Of a stretch of DNA of 64,000 bases, positions 55,279 to 63,402 are shown in pieces (position 1 is the stretch's first letter; each line of letters starts with the position of its first letter). This DNA is from Desulfosarcina sp. BuS5 (GTDB lineage Bacteria > Desulfobacterota > Desulfobacteria > Desulfobacterales > BuS5), in assembly GCF_028752835.1 (NCBI RefSeq), contig NZ_CP087952.1, positions 3,098,501 to 3,162,500 of the forward strand, read 5' to 3'. Made by a program: the position numbers and the translations under genes. The notes under the pieces were generated by a model, which saw only the letters and a program-made list of their open reading frames with translations, made no database searches and was not told where the DNA came from.

Positions 55279-56628
55279 ATGGACAACATCATAGAAATCA
55301 TCAAAGCCAGGGATGCGCATGAGAGAGAATTTCATCAAGCTGTTACAGAAGTGATGGAATCTGTGCAGCCGGTGATGGAGATGAACCCTGAATACCGGCA
55401 TGCCCGGATACTTGAAAGAATCACCGAGCCGGAACGTGTGGTTATGTTTCGGGTGCCGTGGATGGATGACAGGGGCGAAATTCATGTAAACCGGGGCTTC
55501 AGGGTGGAGATGAACAGCGCCATCGGCCCCTACAAAGGAGGGCTGCGGTTCCATCCTTCGGTAAGCCTGTCGATTCTGAAGTTTCTCGCTTTTGAACAGA
55601 TTTTTAAAAATGCCTTAACCACTCTGCCGATGGGAGGTGGGAAGGGCGGCTCCGACTTTGATCCAAAAGGCAAGTCGGATGCCGAAGTTATGCGGTTTTG
55701 TCAGAGTTTTATGAGTGAGCTGTTTCGCCACATAGGGCATAATACGGACATACCGGCCGGGGATATCGGTGTGGGTGCCAGGGAAATCGGATTCCTGTTC
55801 GGAATGTACAAAAAGCTTAGTAATGAATTTACCGGTATTCTTACAGGCAAAAGCATAAACTGGGGCGGAAGCCTGATCCGTCCTGAAGCCACAGGATACG
55901 GATGCGTTTACTTTGCCGCGGAAATGCTGACCACAAAAAATACTACCATAGAAGGAAAAACCTGCCTTGTTTCAGGGTCCGGGAATGTGGCCCAGTTTAC
56001 TGTGGAGAAGATCATCACCCTGGGAGGAAAAGTACTAATACTTTCCGATTCATCCGGATATATTTTTGATGAAAGCGGAATTGATGAAAAAAAACTCGCT
56101 TTTGTTAAAAGGCTTAAAAATTTAAAACGAGGCCGGATAAAGGAATATGCGGATAAATTTCCCGGAGCTGTTTACACGCCTGCTGATTATGAAAAAGACC
56201 ATAACCCCCTTTGGAACCATAAAGCTGACTGCGCTTTTCCCTGTGCCACCGAAAATGAACTTGACGGCCCGGCCGCGGGCAATCTTGTTAAAAACGGCGT
56301 AACCCTGGTGTGTGAAGGAGCGAATATGCCGACCACGCCCGAAGGAATAAATATCCTGCTCGACAACAAAATCCTTTATGCTCCCGGCAAGGCCTCCAAT
56401 GCCGGAGGGGTGGCGGTTTCCGGCCTTGAAATGGCCCAGAACAGCATGCGCATCGGCTGGCCCGCCCGGGAGGTTGAAGATCGACTGAAAATTATCATGA
56501 AAAGCATTCACAAGACTTGCCTTGATACCGCCGAACAGTACGGAACACCCGGCAATTATATGAACGGCGCAAATATGGCGGGATTTATAAAAGTGGCTGA
56601 AGCCATGCTTGATCAGGGGCTGGTATAG
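55279..56628 (+). CDS. gdhA: NADP-specific glutamate dehydrogenase
   Basis: A 449-aa hexameric enzyme that aminates 2-oxoglutarate. It shows RVEMNSAIGPYKGGLRFHPS, the catalytic Lys region TTLPMGGGKGGSDFDPKGKS (~115-135), AGDIGVGAREIGFL and Rossmann motif VSGSGNVAQFT (~230). Length and motifs fit the bacterial NADP type (GdhA). GGAGG lies seven bases before the ATG. The 3' end overlaps the convergent metallophosphoesterase gene by 16 bp. Confidence 0.94.
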   Translation: MDNIIEIIKARDAHEREFHQAVTEVMESVQPVMEMNPEYRHARILERITEPERVVMFRVPWMDDRGEIHVNRGFRVEMNSAIGPYKGGLRFHPSVSLSILKFLAFEQIFKNALTTLPMGGGKGGSDFDPKGKSDAEVMRFCQSFMSELFRHIGHNTDIPAGDIGVGAREIGFLFGMYKKLSNEFTGILTGKSINWGGSLIRPEATGYGCVYFAAEMLTTKNTTIEGKTCLVSGSGNVAQFTVEKIITLGGKVLILSDSSGYIFDESGIDEKKLAFVKRLKNLKRGRIKEYADKFPGAVYTPADYEKDHNPLWNHKADCAFPCATENELDGPAAGNLVKNGVTLVCEGANMPTTPEGINILLDNKILYAPGKASNAGGVAVSGLEMAQNSMRIGWPAREVEDRLKIIMKSIHKTCLDTAEQYGTPGNYMNGANMAGFIKVAEAMLDQGLV

Positions 56629-58040
56629 CTTCTCATCAAGGTTACCAGAACGACCTCCGGCGGGCAGTTAAACCTTACCGGCACTCCTGAAGCGCCGGCG
56701 CCGTTTGATGTATAACCTGTAATTGATTCATGCTTCCACAAACCGGACGCAAACCTTCGCGGTAGATTGCAATGGGTGAAAAGAGCGCCGATATACGGCA
56801 AGCGTATCTGCCCCCCGTGGGTATGCCCGCACAGGCACAGATCAATCTTTTTTCCATGGGTATCTTTTATAATTTCCGGCGAATGTGCCACCAGAACAGT
56901 GAATGCCCCGGCAGGCACTTCCCTGAAAGCCTTTTCCAGATCGTGGCATTTATAGTAATGCGGGTCATCCACCCCGATAAGGCTTAACGCGTCTCCGCCC
57001 CGTTTCAATGCAATCGAATCATTAATCAGCATACAAATTCCTGAATCCTCGAGTTCAGGAGCTATTTCAAGACAGTCATGATTGCCCAGCACCCCGAATA
57101 CTCCGTCCGGAGCGTCAATATGTTTTATCAACTCGCAGATTTTACAGTTTACATCATCAAAAGGACCGTACATCTCCATCCGGTAGTCACCCCCCAGGAG
57201 ACATACATCCGCTTTTATTTCCGACACTTTTTCTATCAACCGTTCAGATAGACCTTCAAGACCGTCCAGATGCAAATCGCTTATAAAAAGGATCCGATAT
57301 TTATCGAATGACTCAGGCAGTTCAGGAAATGGTAACTCCATGGATTTTAGGCGCACCTGAACAGCATTTTTTTTCCCCTGCTCATATATACCCGCACATT
57401 TAAAAAGGCCCTTCATAAACCAGCGGTAATATATTACACTTTCAAAATTCAGCATGCGCGCAAAAGGCGACAAAGCTGTGTGGCATGCGCGCCATTCGCG
57501 AAAACGTGCCCTGGAACGGACTGTGCAGTCAAGTTTGGTTTTATCAGGTTTGATTTTATTGGACGGAAATATTTTCATAAAAAATTTGGAACCGATCCAG
57601 GCCGTAATAATAAATAAAAACAGGAGAACCAGGGTTTTATTCCATGAAAAATAATAGAACCGATGGAAAAGCAAGATAGGAAAAAGCCCCTCAAAAAATT
57701 GATCAAGCAGAAAAGTATCAATTCCCGAGTCAATATTCAAACGCCTTTTTATAAAACTCGTAAAACTGTCCCCGGTCATGGAGAGCAGCCCGACCAGGAA
57801 ACCGATTATAAGCGGAAAGCCCATAACAAAACCGAATATGCAGCCGGCCAGTATTCCGGCCAGAAACCCTGCCACGGTTTTATGTTTTCCCAAAAAAGGA
57901 TAGCCGTCCAAGAACCTGAACCCGCAATCCACAGGCCGCCCGGCAATTCCGGGGAAAAAGAAGGCAATAACAGGGGGAGCTCCGTTTATCAGCAAAAGCA
58001 GAATCAATATTTTAAAAGCTGGCATAATAAATAAATCCAC
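56613..58040 (-). CDS. CDP-archaeol-synthase-like membrane domain fused to metallophosphoesterase
   Basis: A 475-aa protein. Residues ~1-165 form about five membrane helices with GKHKTVAGFLAGILAG, MTGDSFTSFIKRRLNIDSG and LDQFFEGLFP, the signature of the CarS-A family (CTP:lipid-diol cytidylyltransferase). Residues ~225-475 are a calcineurin-like phosphoesterase: FISDLHLDG, LLGGDYRME, LGNHDCLE, VLVAHSP and LCGHTHGGQI. CarS activates ether-lipid precursors in archaea; bacterial homologues are of unknown substrate. The phosphoesterase half resembles YkuE and UDP-diacylglucosamine hydrolase relatives. The fusion suggests a membrane-bound phospholipid or nucleotide-lipid hydrolysis/activation pair. 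Confidence 0.82.
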   Translation of the reverse strand: MDLFIMPAFKILILLLLINGAPPVIAFFFPGIAGRPVDCGFRFLDGYPFLGKHKTVAGFLAGILAGCIFGFVMGFPLIIGFLVGLLSMTGDSFTSFIKRRLNIDSGIDTFLLDQFFEGLFPILLFHRFYYFSWNKTLVLLFLFIITAWIGSKFFMKIFPSNKIKPDKTKLDCTVRSRARFREWRACHTALSPFARMLNFESVIYYRWFMKGLFKCAGIYEQGKKNAVQVRLKSMELPFPELPESFDKYRILFISDLHLDGLEGLSERLIEKVSEIKADVCLLGGDYRMEMYGPFDDVNCKICELIKHIDAPDGVFGVLGNHDCLEIAPELEDSGICMLINDSIALKRGGDALSLIGVDDPHYYKCHDLEKAFREVPAGAFTVLVAHSPEIIKDTHGKKIDLCLCGHTHGGQIRLPYIGALFTHCNLPRRFASGLWKHESITGYTSNGAGASGVPVRFNCPPEVVLVTLMRSYTSP

Positions 58041-58502
58041 AGGAATTCAATAATAAAGAGAACTAAGCACTTTTATTCTGTTAGCGTATCCCAAGTAAAC
58101 AAAAAAATAAAATATGTGCCTGTTTGTCGTAAAAATGTTCATAAATGACTTAACTGATTAATTTAATAAATAATAGCATCGCTCTAAAATGTTTATAACT
58201 TGTTGATAAAATGTTTATAACTTTTCTACATCTTATTAACATACTGTTAAAATTCGGTATCCTTCATTTATACCCAAAAGTAGTTAACACTTTTTTTAAT
58301 GCCGGAATCAATATTTTACCGCAGAGTTCGCAAAGAACGCTGAGATATTACATTCAAAACCAAGCAGTTCCCTCCGCGCTTTTTGCGTTCTCCGCGGTAA
58401 AATTTAATTTTTTATAGAAAATCAGTGTAAACTAAATTTGAAGGATGCCTAAAATTCAATATTAATATGTTTATAACTTATTCCACACGTTGAATAGCGA
58501 AT
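58041..58502. other. AT-rich intergenic region with direct repeats and palindrome; no gene seen
   Basis: It contains two copies of AAAATGTTTATAACTT (58186-58201 and 58208-58223, 22-bp period) with TGTTGATAA between them. A third partial copy lies near 58467-58481, followed by TTCCACA. It also holds the extragenic palindrome copy B. No coding frame is credible. Confidence 0.6.
58316..58405. repeat. Imperfect extragenic palindrome, copy B
   Basis: Outer arms TTTTACCGCAGAGTTCGC and GCGTTCTCCGCGGTAAAA. It shares GAACGCTGAGATATTACATT with copy A at 33243-33313, so it belongs to the same repeat family. Confidence 0.8.
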
Positions 58503-59303
58503 TTACCAAAATATATCTCTGCAGGGGTCTTGGTAATCCAAAGATTGATGGAGTCGTTCAGTATTGTAAAAGCCAAAATATTCTCCAATGTCTTGGATAG
58601 CCTCCCTGACGGTTTCATAGTTGTGGATATAAACACGTTCATATTTCACGGTACGCCATAGGCGCTCTACGAAGATGTTATCCAGAGCACGGCCCCGGCC
58701 GTCCATGCTGATCTTTACCCAGGCTTTTTTTAAAACGCAGGTAAAAGCATCGCTGGTAAACTGACTGCCTTGATCCGTGTTAAAGATCTTGGGTTTTGCA
58801 ACTTTTAAGGCACCCTGTAAGGCTTTTATACAAAATCCCTTGTCCAGTGTGGTTGAAAATTCGTAGCTCAGGACATACCGACTGAACCAGTCTATCACTG
58901 CTACAAGATAGATAAAACCTGAATTCAAACGGATATAGGTAATGTCCGTTGACCATACCTGGTCAACTTGATTAATGGAAACGCCTCGTAGCAGATATGG
59001 ATAAATTTTATGCTCTTTTAATGCCTTGCTCAGATTCGGTTTTGGATATATCGCTTCAAGTCCCATAAGCCGCATCAAACGTCTTATGCGTTTGGGATTG
59101 ACAGTATGCCCTTGTCGCTTTAATATTGCTGTCATTTTCTCAACACCGTAGAACGGATATCTGGTATATTCTTCGTCTATTAATCGCATTAGAGCCAGAT
59201 TATAGCTCTCATTTTTGCAGGATTGATAGTAATAAGTCGATCTGTTTATCCCCAAAAGATCACACTGGCGCACTAGATCACACTGGCGCACTATAGGTAC
59301 CAA
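58503..59303 (-). CDS. IS3-family transposase OrfB
   Basis: A 266-aa integrase-type DDE transposase with DQVWSTDITYIRLNSGFIYL (first Asp), IFNTDQGSQFTSDAF (second Asp) and RGRALDNIFVERLWRTVKYE (Glu). The visible start is a TTG, but the frame is open further upstream to the A10 run in orfA, as expected for OrfAB expression. The N-terminus has a small tandem duplication (VRQCDLVRQCDL) from an 18-bp repeat at about 59260-59295. Confidence 0.9.
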   Translation of the reverse strand: MVPIVRQCDLVRQCDLLGINRSTYYYQSCKNESYNLALMRLIDEEYTRYPFYGVEKMTAILKRQGHTVNPKRIRRLMRLMGLEAIYPKPNLSKALKEHKIYPYLLRGVSINQVDQVWSTDITYIRLNSGFIYLVAVIDWFSRYVLSYEFSTTLDKGFCIKALQGALKVAKPKIFNTDQGSQFTSDAFTCVLKKAWVKISMDGRGRALDNIFVERLWRTVKYERVYIHNYETVREAIQDIGEYFGFYNTERLHQSLDYQDPCRDIFW

Positions 59304-59337
59304 AGAATGATTCGGGTCGATGCATTGACGCTTTATA

Positions 59338-59628
59338 TCAATTGAGCAGTTTAGATTTTTTTTTTAGCCAATCCAACTCGACCTTTAATTGGCCTATTTG
59401 CTGGTAAAGCTCCGCCTGGAATTCTTCAGCGTCTTTTTCTTTTTTTTGACGCTTTTTTGAAAATATATCGGGCAATTCTTCTAATAGACGCTTTCGCCAT
59501 TGATTTATTTGATTTGAATGAACTCCATATTCACTGGATAGTTGGGAAATCGTTTTGTCCATTTTGATCGCTTCAAGAGCTACTTTAGCTTTGAATGATG
59601 CGCTGTAATTTTTTCGAATTTTACCCAT
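59338..59628 (-). CDS. IS3-family OrfA (helix-turn-helix)
   Basis: A 96-aa protein with the HTH RKNYSASFKAKVALEAIKMD ... LSSEYGVHSNQINQWRKRLLE and a leucine-zipper-like tail. It ends 34 bp before the annotated orfB start. Its last codons pass through an A10 run, beyond which the OrfB frame is +1 (equal to -2), not the -1 usually used by IS3. AGGAGG is present before the ATG. Confidence 0.88.
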   Translation of the reverse strand: MGKIRKNYSASFKAKVALEAIKMDKTISQLSSEYGVHSNQINQWRKRLLEELPDIFSKKRQKKEKDAEEFQAELYQQIGQLKVELDWLKKKSKLLN

Positions 59629-59863
59629 TAATGAGCCTCCTTTTTGTTGATCAGGATATACTCATTTTACACCTTAAACAACTGTCCAGTTTTTGGGGAG
59701 TATTATAGTCCCCTGAATTCCTGATAAAATTTCAAATATCTTTGGATAGTTTTCCAATTTATGCTATAGTACCTTCATAAAAAGATATATTGCGCGTAAA
59801 AAATCAATAAAAATATTGTCGCGCGGATTGGAAACGTTTGAAACATATAACGAGCATATTATA

Positions 59864-61771
59864 ATGATAAAAATTACATTCCCCGATGGAGCAGTAAAAG
59901 AGTTTGAAAAAAATCCCTCAGGGCTCGATGTGGCCCGGAGTATTTCCGAAGGATTTGCCCGCAACTGCGTTGCAATGGAGATTGATTCGGAGCTGTTAGA
60001 TTTGAGCAGAGGTATTGATAAGGATTCGAAAATAGAATTTATTACCAAAAAAGACGCCAAAGCCCTGGAAATCCTGCGCCACAGCACGGCGCACGTTATG
60101 GCCGAGGCTGTTCAGAGAATATACAAAAACGCCGGTCTGACCATCGGGCCGGTTGTGGAAAACGGCTTTTATTATGATATAGATATGGAGCCGGTTTCAG
60201 AAGAAGACTTTCCCGCCATCGAGGCTGAGATGAAAAAAATTATCAAGGCCAAAATCCCCTTTGTCCGCAAAAATGTATCCAAAGCTGAGGCGCTTGGGTT
60301 TTACCGGGATGAGGAATACAAACTCGAGATGATTAACGATCTTGAGGATGGAACCATATCTCTTTATACCCAAGGCGATTTTACCGATTTATGCCGGGGA
60401 CCCCACATTCCCCATACCGGCTTTATCAAGGCTTTCAAACTTATGAAGGTTTCCGGTGCGTACTGGCGCGCAGATCAAACCAGACCCCAGCTCCAGCGCA
60501 TATACGGCACTGCTTTTTTTGATAAAAAGGAATTAAAAGCTCATCTCAATTTCATAGCCGAGGCCAAAAAAAGGAATCACAGGAAACTCGGCCTGACCAT
60601 GGATCTTTTCAGTTTTCATGAAGCTGCTCCGGGCATGCCTTTTTTTCACCCCAAAGGAATGGAAGTCTGGAATATTCTCCTTGATTACTGGCGCGCAGAG
60701 CATAAGGCCGCCGGTTATGTGGAAACCAAAACCCCGATCATGCTTGATAAAAGTTTGTGGGTCAAGAGCGGGCACTGGGAAAATTATCGCGAAAATATGT
60801 ACACCACCATAGTCGATGAGACCGAATACGCTATCAAACCTATGAATTGTCCCGGCGGCATGCTCCTCTACAAGACCGCCACCCGTTCATATAAAGATTT
60901 TCCAATCCGGGCCGGCGAGATCGGCCTGGTACACAGGCACGAACTGAGCGGTGTTCTTTCCGGCCTTTTCCGGGTGCGGGCTTTTCATCAGGATGATGCC
61001 CATATTTTCATGACGCCTGATCAGATAGAGGGTGAGATTCTGGGAGTGCTGAAACTGGTGGAAAAAATTTACAGCACCTTTGGCCTTGGCTTTCATCTTG
61101 AACTTTCAACACGCCCGGAAAAATCGATCGGGACAGATGACCAGTGGGAGATGGCTACAGAGGGCCTTGCATCAGCCCTGAACAAGTATGGCCTGGAATA
61201 CAAGATCAATGAAGGTGACGGGGCTTTTTACGGGCCTAAAATCGATATCCACATTAAAGATGCCCTGGGCCGAACCTGGCAATGCGGCACGATCCAGCTA
61301 GACATGTCCCTTCCGGAGCGATTTGACCTGACATATATCGGCGCTGACAATGAAAAGCACCGGCCGATCATGATTCACAGGGTGATTTACGGCTCCATAG
61401 AACGATTTTTCGGAATCCTGGTGGAGCATTTTGCGGGCAAATTTCCTTTATGGATGGCTCCTGTGCAGATTACGCTGCTTCCCATCAATGATGATCTATC
61501 ACCCTACGCAGAGAGTCTCAAAAATTTCTTCGATGCAAAAGGGCTGCGAACTGAAGTCGATGCCAGAACCGAAAGTCTCAATAAAAAAGTCCGGGATGCC
61601 CAGCTTGATAAAATTCCTCTTATAATCACTATCGGCAACCGGGAAAAAGAAACCGGCGGTCTTTCCGTGCGAACCCTGGATGGGAAAGTAAGACAGGGGA
61701 TGCCCCAGGATGAATTTCTCGACAAAATCCTTGATAATATCAGAAAGCGTAAGCTGGAACTTGATTTATAA
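59864..61771 (+). CDS. thrS: Threonyl-tRNA synthetase
   Basis: I start at the ATG at 59864 (MIKITFPDGAVKEFEK), which matches the TGS-domain start of the family; the TTG at 59816 gives 16 unmatched residues. At 635 aa it is full length. It has TGS (~1-60), the editing domain with HSTAHVMAEAV and DLCRGPHIP, class II motifs (MNCPGGMLLY, VHRHELSGVLSGLFRVRAF, PIMIHRVIYGSIERFFGILVEH) and the C-terminal anticodon domain (PVQITLLPIND). The stop overlaps a relic start codon (TAATG). Confidence 0.95.
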   Translation: MIKITFPDGAVKEFEKNPSGLDVARSISEGFARNCVAMEIDSELLDLSRGIDKDSKIEFITKKDAKALEILRHSTAHVMAEAVQRIYKNAGLTIGPVVENGFYYDIDMEPVSEEDFPAIEAEMKKIIKAKIPFVRKNVSKAEALGFYRDEEYKLEMINDLEDGTISLYTQGDFTDLCRGPHIPHTGFIKAFKLMKVSGAYWRADQTRPQLQRIYGTAFFDKKELKAHLNFIAEAKKRNHRKLGLTMDLFSFHEAAPGMPFFHPKGMEVWNILLDYWRAEHKAAGYVETKTPIMLDKSLWVKSGHWENYRENMYTTIVDETEYAIKPMNCPGGMLLYKTATRSYKDFPIRAGEIGLVHRHELSGVLSGLFRVRAFHQDDAHIFMTPDQIEGEILGVLKLVEKIYSTFGLGFHLELSTRPEKSIGTDDQWEMATEGLASALNKYGLEYKINEGDGAFYGPKIDIHIKDALGRTWQCGTIQLDMSLPERFDLTYIGADNEKHRPIMIHRVIYGSIERFFGILVEHFAGKFPLWMAPVQITLLPINDDLSPYAESLKNFFDAKGLRTEVDARTESLNKKVRDAQLDKIPLIITIGNREKETGGLSVRTLDGKVRQGMPQDEFLDKILDNIRKRKLELDL

Positions 61772-61815
61772 TGCACCACCAAAATAGTGCTGCTCTTTAC
61801 AGAACGTATGTTTAA
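61771..61815 (+). pseudogene. 14-codon relic of the ketosynthase gene start
   Basis: The ATG sharing a base with the thrS stop begins MHHQNSAALYRTYV, then stops. It aligns with the true ketosynthase start at 63403 (MQYQNPVAVV). It appears to be the original or duplicated start, cut off by the inserted cassette. Confidence 0.5.
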
Positions 61816-61978
61816 CACACTCAGAAATGGCGGTACGGCAGATATTATTCTTCCTCAAAGTGTGTTTTGGGCTCGGGAAAAGCCTTTGTCCAAGCTAAAA
61901 AAGCTGACGGAGTTGACACAATTAGAAGAGGAAATATCCCATGGGCTTCTTGATTTGAAGCAGATGAGTATGAACTAA
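61787..61978 (+). CDS. Small protein of unknown function, coupled to the AlbA_2 gene
   Basis: A 63-aa frame ending in a leucine- and glutamate-rich helix (LSKLKKLTELTQLEEEISHG). I do not recognise the family. Its stop overlaps the next start by one base (TAATG), which supports translation, but the first residues lie in sequence derived from the disrupted ketosynthase start. It might be a fragment of a larger gene whose 5' part was lost. Confidence 0.4.
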   Translation: MLLFTERMFNTLRNGGTADIILPQSVFWAREKPLSKLKKLTELTQLEEEISHGLLDLKQMSMN

Positions 61979-63150
61979 TGAACGCCAAAGAACTGAAATA
62001 TATTATCCAAGAGGGTGAAAGCTATCTTGTTGAATTTAAAGAACGGGTAAACAAACCCCTATCCCGTGAATTGACGGCCTTTGCTAATGCCTCAGGCGGC
62101 AGAATTTTCCTTGGCGTGGATAATCAGGGTAATGCAAAAGGCATCACAAATTCAAATACACTTCGTTCTCAGATTCAGGATATTGCGTTTAATTGTCAAC
62201 CTTCCATTACCGTCTATATTTCTTCCTTTCAAAATGTTGTCATAATTTCAGTGCCTGAGGGTAAAGATAAGCCGTATCAGTGCAGTGACGGTTTTTTTAT
62301 CCGCATGGGCGCAAATTCCCAAAAAACGGGCCGAGACCAACTCGTTGAGTTCTTACAGGCTGAAGGAGTTCTTCGCTTTGAAGAACAATATCATCCCCGA
62401 TTTAATTTTCAAAAACATTACAATGCTGAGCGATTGAATGCCTTTTTAAGACTTGCCCACATCAGTAAAGAGCTGGATGATGAACCTATTCTTGAAAATC
62501 TGGGCGTAGCCGACCGCCTCGACAAAAAATTAAAAATGAAAAACGCGGGTGTTCTGTTTTTCGCCAAGTCCATCGAACTGCTTTGCGAGCAAGCCACTAT
62601 TACCTGCGGTACCTTTGAGGGATCAGATCGCTTTCAGGTGGTCAACCGCAAGGACTACCAGGAAGACCTAATCACCAATATCACTCTATCCATGCATTTT
62701 ATCCGGCAGGAGCTGCGGGTCAGGTATGAGATGACCGGAAGTCCAAGAAGAAAAGAGATTTATGAGATCCCACTTGATGCGATTCGGGAAGCGCTGGTCA
62801 ATGCGGTCTCTCACCGGGATTATCTGAAAACCGGTAGCCACACGACCGTGGAAATTTTTGATGACCGCATCGAAATATCAAACCCCGGTGGTTTGCCGAA
62901 AGGATTAACCGAAAAAGAGTTCGGGAAAAAAGCCGTTCGTAGAAATCAGATTATTGCATCCCTTCTGCAACGAGTGGATCTGGTTGAAAACATGGGTACC
63001 GGTATCCATAAAATCTGGCGACTACTGAAGGACGCTGGCTGCCCAGATCCGAAATTTGAGTTTGACAGCTTTTTTACCATTGTCTTTAAGCGGGATACCA
63101 GCGGGGTTTTTCATGTCCTTGAAAAAAAGTTCGGTGAAAACTACGGATAA
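61978..63150 (+). CDS. AlbA_2 (Schlafen-type) / HATPase regulator, frame broken before its HTH
   Basis: The 390-aa frame has an N-terminal AlbA_2 domain (GESYLVEFKERVNKPLSRELTAFANASGGRI, ~12-45; then IRMGANSQKTGRDQL) and an ATPase-like C-terminal domain of the RecG-like regulator family (EALVNAVSHRDYLKTG, EISNPGGLPKGL, GTGIHKIWRLLKDAG). It stops after LEKKFGENYG. The missing C-terminal winged helix (ITIPELANVLEITTRAIEKQ, then GRLKRIGPPKGGCWEVV) continues in another frame up to 63322. The break is an A7 run at about 63123-63129; with A6 the frames join. These proteins are thought to be DNA-binding regulators; some are in defence islands. Confidence 0.8.
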   Translation: MNAKELKYIIQEGESYLVEFKERVNKPLSRELTAFANASGGRIFLGVDNQGNAKGITNSNTLRSQIQDIAFNCQPSITVYISSFQNVVIISVPEGKDKPYQCSDGFFIRMGANSQKTGRDQLVEFLQAEGVLRFEEQYHPRFNFQKHYNAERLNAFLRLAHISKELDDEPILENLGVADRLDKKLKMKNAGVLFFAKSIELLCEQATITCGTFEGSDRFQVVNRKDYQEDLITNITLSMHFIRQELRVRYEMTGSPRRKEIYEIPLDAIREALVNAVSHRDYLKTGSHTTVEIFDDRIEISNPGGLPKGLTEKEFGKKAVRRNQIIASLLQRVDLVENMGTGIHKIWRLLKDAGCPDPKFEFDSFFTIVFKRDTSGVFHVLEKKFGENYG

Positions 63151-63322
63151 GATAATAAAACTTATGCGCGAGAATTTTCAGATAACCATTCCTGAACTGG
63201 CAAATGTTCTTGAAATAACGACTCGCGCGATTGAAAAACAAATCGCCAAATTGCAAAAAAACGGGCGGTTAAAGCGCATCGGCCCGCCTAAGGGTGGGTG
63301 TTGGGAAGTTGTGGATGGATAG
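63120..63322 (+). pseudogene. Out-of-frame C-terminal winged helix of the AlbA_2 regulator
   Basis: It reads KSSVKTTDKIIKLMRENF, then the HTH and GGCWEVVDG. It is the natural end of the upstream protein after removal of one A. It has no credible start of its own. Confidence 0.75.
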
Positions 63323-63402
63323 ACTATAGATCTTCACATATGAATTGATACTAATTGTCATATAAAAAACCCCAGAGAGCGTAAAGTGAAGCTGAACTTA
63401 TA

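Larger units (their letters stand above)
58503..59692 (-). mobile_element. IS3-family insertion sequence (left end not resolved)
   Basis: It contains orfA and orfB. The right end is suggested by CTGTCCAGTTTTTGGGG near 59679-59695, which is typical of IS3 termini. No convincing complement is visible past the orfB stop, so the left end may be lost. It inserted upstream of thrS. Confidence 0.7.

Noticed and set aside
58186-58481. Replication origin
   Set aside because: Only weak DnaA-like motifs and no dnaA, dnaN, gidA or rep gene nearby.
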